Below, piece after piece: positions 57,722 through 64,000 of a stretch of DNA of 64,000 bases. Numbering within the stretch: the stretch's first letter is position 1; the number at the start of each line of letters is the position of its first letter. A model generated the notes under the pieces. It searched no databases and was not told where the DNA came from. It saw only the letters and a list, made by a program, of their open reading frames with translations. The position numbers and the translations under genes were made by a program. Source of the DNA: Thermothelomyces thermophilus ATCC 42464 (lineage: Eukaryota > Ascomycota > Sordariomycetes > Sordariales > Chaetomiaceae); assembly GCF_000226095.1 (NCBI RefSeq), contig NC_016477.1, positions 4,063,678-4,127,677 on the forward strand, read 5' to 3'.

Positions 57722-58259
57722 TCAGACTTCTTCTGAAAGGGTCCAGACAGAGGTGGATTAAGCGTAACAAGCAGGTAGGTCGTCTAAGGGATTCGGTGAA
57801 GCCAAAGGGTTTATAACAACACTAGAGTTGTCTCTTACAGTAATTAGCAATGCTTGGTATAAGTACTGTGATTGTGATTGTTACTACTGGTGAACTCCTA
57901 GAGTCCACTATAACGAGTGACTATTTACATGTATATATACTCCTAGGATCACTAGCAGTCGTGGTAATCATTTATACTGGCTTACCTGGCTTATATCGTA
58001 AGCTAGTGATCCTCTGTTAGGATCATTTCTTGCCAAGCGTGATCCTGTCCTAATTAGTCTATCATTCCTTCGGCTTGATTAGCCCGTTTGTGCCAGTGGC
58101 TTAGGTAGCATCTATATACATATTTCCGTAATACGATGCTCTCCTTCTAAGGCTTTCGACCTGAAAGCCCTCTTTTAAGCCGTTTCAAATAACGCTAACA
58201 TCCTTTTTACGTATACCTTGTAATTTTTCCCTTTTCCTGTACTGCTAGTGACTAACAAG
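57722..58259. repeat. Candidate 3' LTR of the gypsy element
   Basis: Non-coding block between the LINE and the Cys-rich ORF, where the 3' LTR of the minus-strand gypsy element would lie. It contains an inverted repeat of 12 bases (AGGATCACTAGC at 57945-57956, GCTAGTGATCCT at 58002-58013). A second copy at the 5' side is not available because the element meets the telomere, so ends cannot be verified. Confidence 0.35.
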
Positions 58260-58920
58260 ATGGTAGATCGTGTTTCTAAGCGCCGATCCTTGAAATCCTA
58301 ACAGTGCGCCGCGCTTACTTCTTTTATTAATTCTTCTGGCGTAGACATTATACCGTGTTTGTGGTGTTTTAAGTGGAACTTGGCTTATTGTATGGCGTTA
58401 GGCTCTTCTTACTATAGTAAGTGTATACGTTAGGGTTGTTCTTATAATGGTTTTAATATAGCGTCTGCTTATTTATAACCTGATTTATTGCCTTAATATT
58501 TATAGCTAATTCTTTATAGTAATAAAGATTATATCCAAATAAAAGCGTGTAGAATAAGAAGAGGCCGATGCCAAAGAGGCCCTTTTTGTCCTTTAGACTT
58601 AACTTTAGACGGCTGTCGGTCGATTAGCTCGTCTTCGTCGCTAGAAACGTTTCTTAAAGGAGCAGGGTTCCGAGCTATTTTGTCGAGGTATATAGTCTCT
58701 AGAGGAAATAGAGGCAGAAGAACGGAGGGTGCGGGAGTCCGAAGCACGCGTTATTAGTAATGTACGGTCCTAGGGTGCTGACATCCCGTTTGACTAGTCT
58801 TCTTTAGGCCTAGATTTGTCGGAGGCTAACTTGGCCGTTTTGTCTAAGCTAGTGCCTACAGTCGATCCGGGTTTTGCTAGTAGAACTGTTCTAGTTTCTT
58901 AGGGTAATTTAAGTTCTTGA
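58260..58920 (+). pseudogene. Transposon-associated Cys-rich coiled-coil ORF, RIP-damaged
   Basis: From the ATG at 58260 one frame reads through several stops: a Cys-rich segment (DIIPCLWC, then SSYYSKC, with several Cys positions now Tyr), then an Arg/Lys/Glu-rich coiled-coil region (RFLKEQGSELF, SLEEIEAEERRVRESEARV) and an acidic/hydrophobic tail, ending with TGA. It resembles a hypothetical ORF that recurs beside gypsy elements in many ascomycete genomes (from general knowledge, not searched). Stops are TAA or TAG at Gln/Trp-type codons. Its last 60 or so bases overlap, on the other strand, the C-terminal end of the gypsy pol. Function unknown. Confidence 0.6.
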
Positions 58921-61900
58921 CTGGTTCCTATGAGTTATCTTCTAGTCTAAAATCAAGCTATTTAACTAGGTACTATAGTTCCCTATTGATAATATATAAA
59001 TCTAGAATTTCTTCGATGTCCTATTCTTCTTCCTTATCTTTTGCTTCGATGTATATAGCAACCTTAGCGTTTTTTAGTGCTAGTTTGAGGAGTGAAATAT
59101 GAAAAACATCTGTCTATAGTCGTATAGATAATAGTAATGATAGTTAGTAGTTAGATGTCGAAATTCGTTCTTTGATAATAAAGGGTCTGACCTTCTTAAA
59201 GTCTAGCTTCGTGCTTGGTCGTTTGGTTTGTAAGTTCTATACGATTAGGTAGACTTTGTCTCCCCTCTCTAGGCAAGGTCCCTCGAGCCTATGTTTGTCG
59301 TAGTAATTCTTTATTCTAGTTTTGATAAACTCGAGTTCTTTTTTGAGCTTTTTATATAGTACGTATATTTGTTCCGCTTTAACTGCTGCTCTTGGCACTA
59401 TGACCTCTAGTCCTTGCCTAAGGTCTGCTTTATATTTGTAGTTCGCGAAGAATGGTATAACTTTGGTCGTTTCCGTTGGTGATACTATTAGCAATAGTAT
59501 GACCTAGTCGTCTTGCTAGTAGTTAATGTAAGAATAGAGGTACTGCTTAATAACTTGGTTTAATCGCTCCGTTTGTCCGTTAGTCTGCGGGTGATATGCC
59601 GTTAATAGCTTGCTATTAATACCTAATCGTTGTATTAATGCTTGCCAGAACTTCGATACGAACTTGGTATCTCTGTCGGTGATCTATTTTTATAGCTAAG
59701 CATGCACTAATGTAACTTGCTAATAGATTACGTCTGCTAGCTGTTTAGCTGTCTATGACTCCTTGTAGGGAAAGAAGTATGCCCATTTAGTCAGGCAATC
59801 TACTATAGTAAAAATATTGTCGTAGATTACTCCTATGGCTATGTCCTTGGATTCTAGCAGCTTTATAATAAAGTCTATCGTGACTAAACTCTATAGTTTG
59901 TCAGCTATTAGTAGTAGCTAAAGTAGCCTATATAGCTTATGTCGTACCGTTTTGCTTCGATTGCAAATGTCGTAGTTCCGTACGACTTCCTTAACCTATA
60001 CCGTTAACTATAGAAAGTCGTAATGTTTCTTGACTTGTGCGACAGTCTTCGTAACTCCTTTGTGTCCTCTAAGTTTCGACTTATAGAGTTCTCAAATCAT
60101 CTGCAGCTATTGATCCTGGTCGTAGATATATGCTTTGCCTCGGTACTAAAGTTTCCTATCTCTTTCTTCTACTCTGTTAGGTATTACTGGTCTAGGTGCT
60201 GCTTAATACTATGCCTTGTTAATCCTTTTCTCTCGAAAGATTACATAGCATTTAAGGAACGAGTTAAGTAGATCGTCTTCTATAGGTGTCTACGTTTCGT
60301 AATATAGCGTTCTGTCTGTTTGTTCCTTAAACAACGGTAGTATTGTTCCTGTTCGTCCTTTCGTGTGATCCGTTCGTTAGCTTAAGATGTCTGCTTATAC
60401 GTTCTCTTTGCCCTTCTTGTAGCAGATCTCAAAGTTAAATTCTATAAGGAATTCTGCCTATTATATTTGTCGTCTGTTAAGCTCCTTTGTCGTTATAAAG
60501 TATTATAAATTCTTGTGATCTATATATACTTATACTAGTTTAATCGTGCTACTAAGGTATGGTTACCATTTCTTAAAAGCTTTGACAATCGCAAGTAGTT
60601 CCTTATCATAGATCAGATAATTGAGATATAGTCTATCAAGCTTCTTTGAAAAGAAGGCTATAGGATGTAGCTTTCCTTGTCTATCTTGTTATCCTAATTA
60701 TCCTCCGATGGTATAGTCTAAAGCGTCCGTTTCTACCTCGAATGGCTTCTTAGGGTCTGGTAGTACTAGTACTAGATCCTCAGTAATGGCGTTACAGATC
60801 TATATAAATGCTTGCTCGTGTCGCTCTTCCTATTGGAATTTAGCGTTCTTTTTGGTGAGTTCGTGTAAAGGTCGTATGATCGCTCTAAAGTTCCTAATGA
60901 ACATTCGGTAGAAGTTTGTAAATCCGATGAAGCTTTATACTTCCGTGACTGACGTCGGTTGTAGCTAATTCTTGATGGCTTTAACCTTTAAAGGTTCTAT
61001 CTGAATTTGTCCTAGGGATATTTCGTATCCTAGAAACACCGTTTTCCTAACGTGAAATTTGCTCTTTTCCTTATTAACTAATAGCTTGTATACGTGTAGC
61101 ACGTCTAGTACTACTTTTATATGCTTCCGGTATTTGTCTATCGTCTTGGAGAAGATGAGTATATCGTCGAGATACCGTAAATTTGTCAAGAAAGGGTCGG
61201 ATAGCTTGATCAATCAGGGCTTAGAACGTTGCCGGCGCGTTTGTAAGTCTAAATGGCATGACAAGGTACTTATAGTGGCTATAGGGTATCCTAAAGGCCG
61301 TTTTCTACTCGTTACCTTCTTTGATCTATATATAATTATAGGCCGATAGCAAGTCAAGATACGTGAAATATTAGGCTCCTGTTAACTGATCTCGGAGCCG
61401 TGAGATTAGCGGTAACAGGTATCGATTTTTCATGGTCTATTCGTTAAGTTACTAATAGTCGACGTATAACTATAGCTTTCCATCTTTCTTAGGCATAAAT
61501 AGGATTAGGTAGCCTGCTAGCGATGTCGACAAGCAGATATATCCTCTTCGAAGGTTCTCCTCTAAATATCGCTTAAGTTCTTTATTCTATGTCTAGCTTA
61601 TATAGTAAATCTTAAAGAACTTTAGTTATGCTCCTTCCTTGAGCTTGATCTTGTAATCCTATGGGCTGTGTTCTGGTAATCCTTTTAGATGTTTTAGTTC
61701 AAATGCTAGGTGTCCTTTGTATTCCTTTAGTACTTCCCTAATCTTATCTCGTTTCTTAGTTTTCTAATAGTATACGAACTTGGTTCCGTCTATAGCGATG
61801 CTAGCAATTTCTCCTATCTCAACCTACTACTCTAATTACAGTGCTCCGCATTTGTCAACGGAGAGAACAGCTATCGGCGATTTAGCTCGTTCTTCCTGTC

Positions 61901-63887
61901 GTGATATCGATGTCGTTATGCCGCCTCTTCTAGAGTCTGTAGTGGTCTGCCTGCTACTGTCTGTCCCTTATGGTAGATCTATAGGATATGCCTTTCCTTA
62001 AGCATCGTCTGCTTGTAATCCTTATATGCTCCCTATCTTACTAGTCGAATACGACTCTGTTTAGGGTCGTAGGTAGCTACCATTCTTCTAGCTAATGTCC
62101 AGGTTATAATCTTCATGCTATAGTAACCCTAATATTATATCTTTATCGTTACCTATATCTATAATGCTAAATACGACTGCTGTAGTCTTCCCTACTATAG
62201 TGATATTGATTGGTTTAGTCTCCCTATATACCTATTACGTTAGAAATGGCCCTTTGACTATGCTATGCTTCTGCTTCATTCTCTAGGGTATCCGTAGCTA
62301 ATTTATAAGTGTTGGCGAAATCAGGTTTATCTCTGCTCCACTGTCCACTAGTACGAGCATTTCGTGCTGTTTCTACTGTGCTGTTATCTATAATTGCTTA
62401 TCTTGCCGCCGTTGTCCAAAGATTACGGCGACTTCCTATACTTCTGCCGGGAGGTCTCGATATAGTGGTCTCTTACACCAGTCCCTCCTATACTGCGTTA
62501 TTACTTGCCGCTACGCGGGCGTTAATGGTTTCCGGGCCCCTTGAAGGGCCCTGACCTATTTCCTAGGTTAGTGTTAACCTCTTTGGTTGTTCGGCTAATA
62601 GTAGCTTTGTTAATCGTGCTCATTTCCATGAGCTATTAAGTGCTTATGGCTTCCTACCATTGGGTCTGTTCTGCTTTCCATCGTACGTACTATAGCTTTA
62701 TCTAAAGCTCCCGAATTTGTAATTTCTTTTTATCCACGTAATAGAGGTAATTGTTGCTCTAGCACGAGTCTTATATGTCTTGTCCCGTTCCGTAGTGCCT
62801 AGGCTAGGCTCGTTTTGGAACTATCGTGATGCTTTCTAGATCGCGGGCTTCGATCTCCTAGAGCAATTTGGCCGCTCTATTTCCTATATTGTAGACCCAT
62901 TCCATAGGGTATAAGCTTCCGTCCTCATTTCCTTGTCGGGTCGGCTAGTGATTATTTTCAAATTTGTCGCGGAAGTGGTATCGGCATTTGTATGCCATAT
63001 ATTAGAACCAGGGCACTTATGTATATGCCTTATATCGAGGGTATAGTCACGTGGTATCGCCTAGGAGGTATTGGAATTCTTTCCTAAATCCTTCCCATTA
63101 TATATAGACCGTAGGTACTCTAGTGCTAGTATAGGAGTGTTTCTTCTAGTAGCTTTCCTATATATGTTTGTCTTTTCTGCGGTTTGCGTGTATAAACTAG
63201 TATTCCGGGTTCTGCACGTCGTTGCTAAGTTGCTAGCTGTCAAGATACTTAGCATAGCTATTAGGCCTATTATATGTTATAGGCTGTTCTCCTTTAATGG
63301 TTTCCACGATACGTCGGAGTTCCCTTATTTCGTCCCTCATTCTATTGCTCTACTAGGCAAGTCGAATTAAGCGTCCATCCCGTTCGTACAGTTCCGTGTT
63401 AAGTCGAAAAACTTCATTGTAGTACCATTCGATTCGTTCCTAGAGGAATAGAACATTAGGTCTAGGTCTTTCGATTCCTTAGATGTCGGTTATCTACGAT
63501 CTATCCCGCCTCTGTATGACCGTGAAACCCCACTGCCTCAAGGCTGGGAGAATCGAAATTGGCGGTATATACTCTCCTACCGTATCCTATTTGGCAAGAC
63601 CTGTCTCTAGGTCTATAGTGACCAGTTCAGAGTATAGTACTTATTCGTCTTTACTATTGCCATCGTGTCTAAGACTATCTATATTACTGCCCTTGTCTTT
63701 GTAGCTCGTAGCCGCTACTTCGATGATGTCCTTAGTAGTTTTATCGATAGCTATAATTTCCTTCCTAGGGGCTAGTTTCTATTCTTTCTTCGGGCTTTGG
63801 CATTCTTGCTTGTAGTGCCCTTTCTTTCTATAGTTATAGTAGGTAACATTAGACTTGTCTTTAGTCGTCTTCTTCTAGTCCTGCTTC
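58861..63887 (-). mobile_element. Chromodomain Ty3/gypsy retrotransposon, RIP-damaged, gag truncated by telomere
   Basis: Minus strand, order from right to left: gag zinc knuckle (63787-63840, first two Cys changed to Tyr), protease DSGAEINLIS (about 62340), reverse transcriptase with YLDDILIFSKT (about 61150-61180), RNase H region (60380-60650), integrase core (TAYHPQTNGQTERLNQ, about 59540-59600), integrase C-terminal part (59237-59494), and a chromodomain (58915-59060: EEILDLY, LVK-stop-LDF, NS-stop-EPV, where both stops replace Trp). It is therefore a chromovirus. Stops are mainly TAG. The gag N-terminus and 5' LTR are absent because the telomere array starts about 48 bases beyond the knuckle. 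Not able to move. Confidence 0.9.
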
Positions 63888-64000
63888 TAGGGTTAGGGTT
63901 AGGGTTAGGGTTAGGGTTAGGGTTAGGGTTAGGGTTAGGGTTAGGGTTAGGGTTAGGGTTAGGGTTAGGGTTAGGGTTAGGGTTAGGGTTAGGGTTAGGG
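63888..64000 (+). repeat. Telomere, (TTAGGG)n
   Basis: About 19 perfect TTAGGG units to the window edge, G-rich strand on plus, so the chromosome end is to the right. The array follows the gypsy fragment without any spacer other than CTAGGG at the joint. Confidence 0.98.

Noticed and set aside
63061-63370. Plus- and minus-strand frames near 63.1-63.4 kb
   Set aside because: They lie inside the RIP-damaged gag-protease spacer of the gypsy element and are not independent genes.
1-64000. CRISPR arrays, bacterial operons, ribosome-binding sites
   Set aside because: Eukaryotic chromosome with introns and telomere; no regularly spaced repeats or Shine-Dalgarno-type organisation.

Overview
The window is a chromosome end of a filamentous ascomycete, most likely a Sordariomycete (class is inference). 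The signs are short introns with GT..AG borders, GC-rich exons, fungal-specific families (NRPS, CBM18 lectin, DUR3), repeat-induced-point-mutation (RIP) scars in the repeats, and a perfect (TTAGGG)n array that closes the right edge. No species can be named from the sequence.

Layout. 1-17.3 kb: a secondary-metabolite locus. A multimodular nonribosomal peptide synthetase (minus strand, running off the left edge) is divergent from an ABCC-type exporter (plus strand) across a 2.8 kb repeat-rich intergenic region. 17.3-26.2 kb: gene-poor DNA with one doubtful small ORF, a secreted acidic repeat protein, an intron-containing tRNA-Arg(ACG) and an FAD monooxygenase with a GC-AG intron. 26.2-40.5 kb: a secreted triple-CBM18 protein, an aquaporin, a short-chain dehydrogenase, a coactosin-like actin binder, a type II membrane GH3 beta-glucosidase and a DUR3-type urea transporter. 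41.3-54.1 kb: a decayed Zn2Cys6 regulator, a gamma-glutamylcyclotransferase-like protein, a frameshifted and truncated guanylate kinase copy, formyltetrahydrofolate deformylase, an MFS transporter, a large TPR protein and a secreted phospholipase A2. 54.3-55.0 kb: a 5'-truncated esterase lying at the border where unique DNA ends.

55.0-64.0 kb is the subtelomere. It holds AT-rich repeats with interstitial telomere-like motifs, a RIP-damaged Tad-like LINE (plus strand), and a RIP-damaged chromodomain-bearing Ty3/gypsy element (minus strand) whose gag end meets the telomere about 50 bp beyond the zinc knuckle. A degraded Cys-rich ORF lies antisense to the gypsy 3' end and overlaps the end of pol. 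Nearly all in-frame stops in these elements are TAG or TAA where Gln or Trp is expected, the mark of CpA-to-TpA RIP.

How the genes work together. The NRPS and ABCC exporter probably form a biosynthesis/export pair. The monooxygenase at 23.8 kb could belong to the same pathway, but several kb of unrelated sequence separate them. The other genes read as ordinary nutrient-uptake, secretion and housekeeping functions typical of a distal chromosome arm. Pseudogenes and repeats become more frequent towards the telomere.
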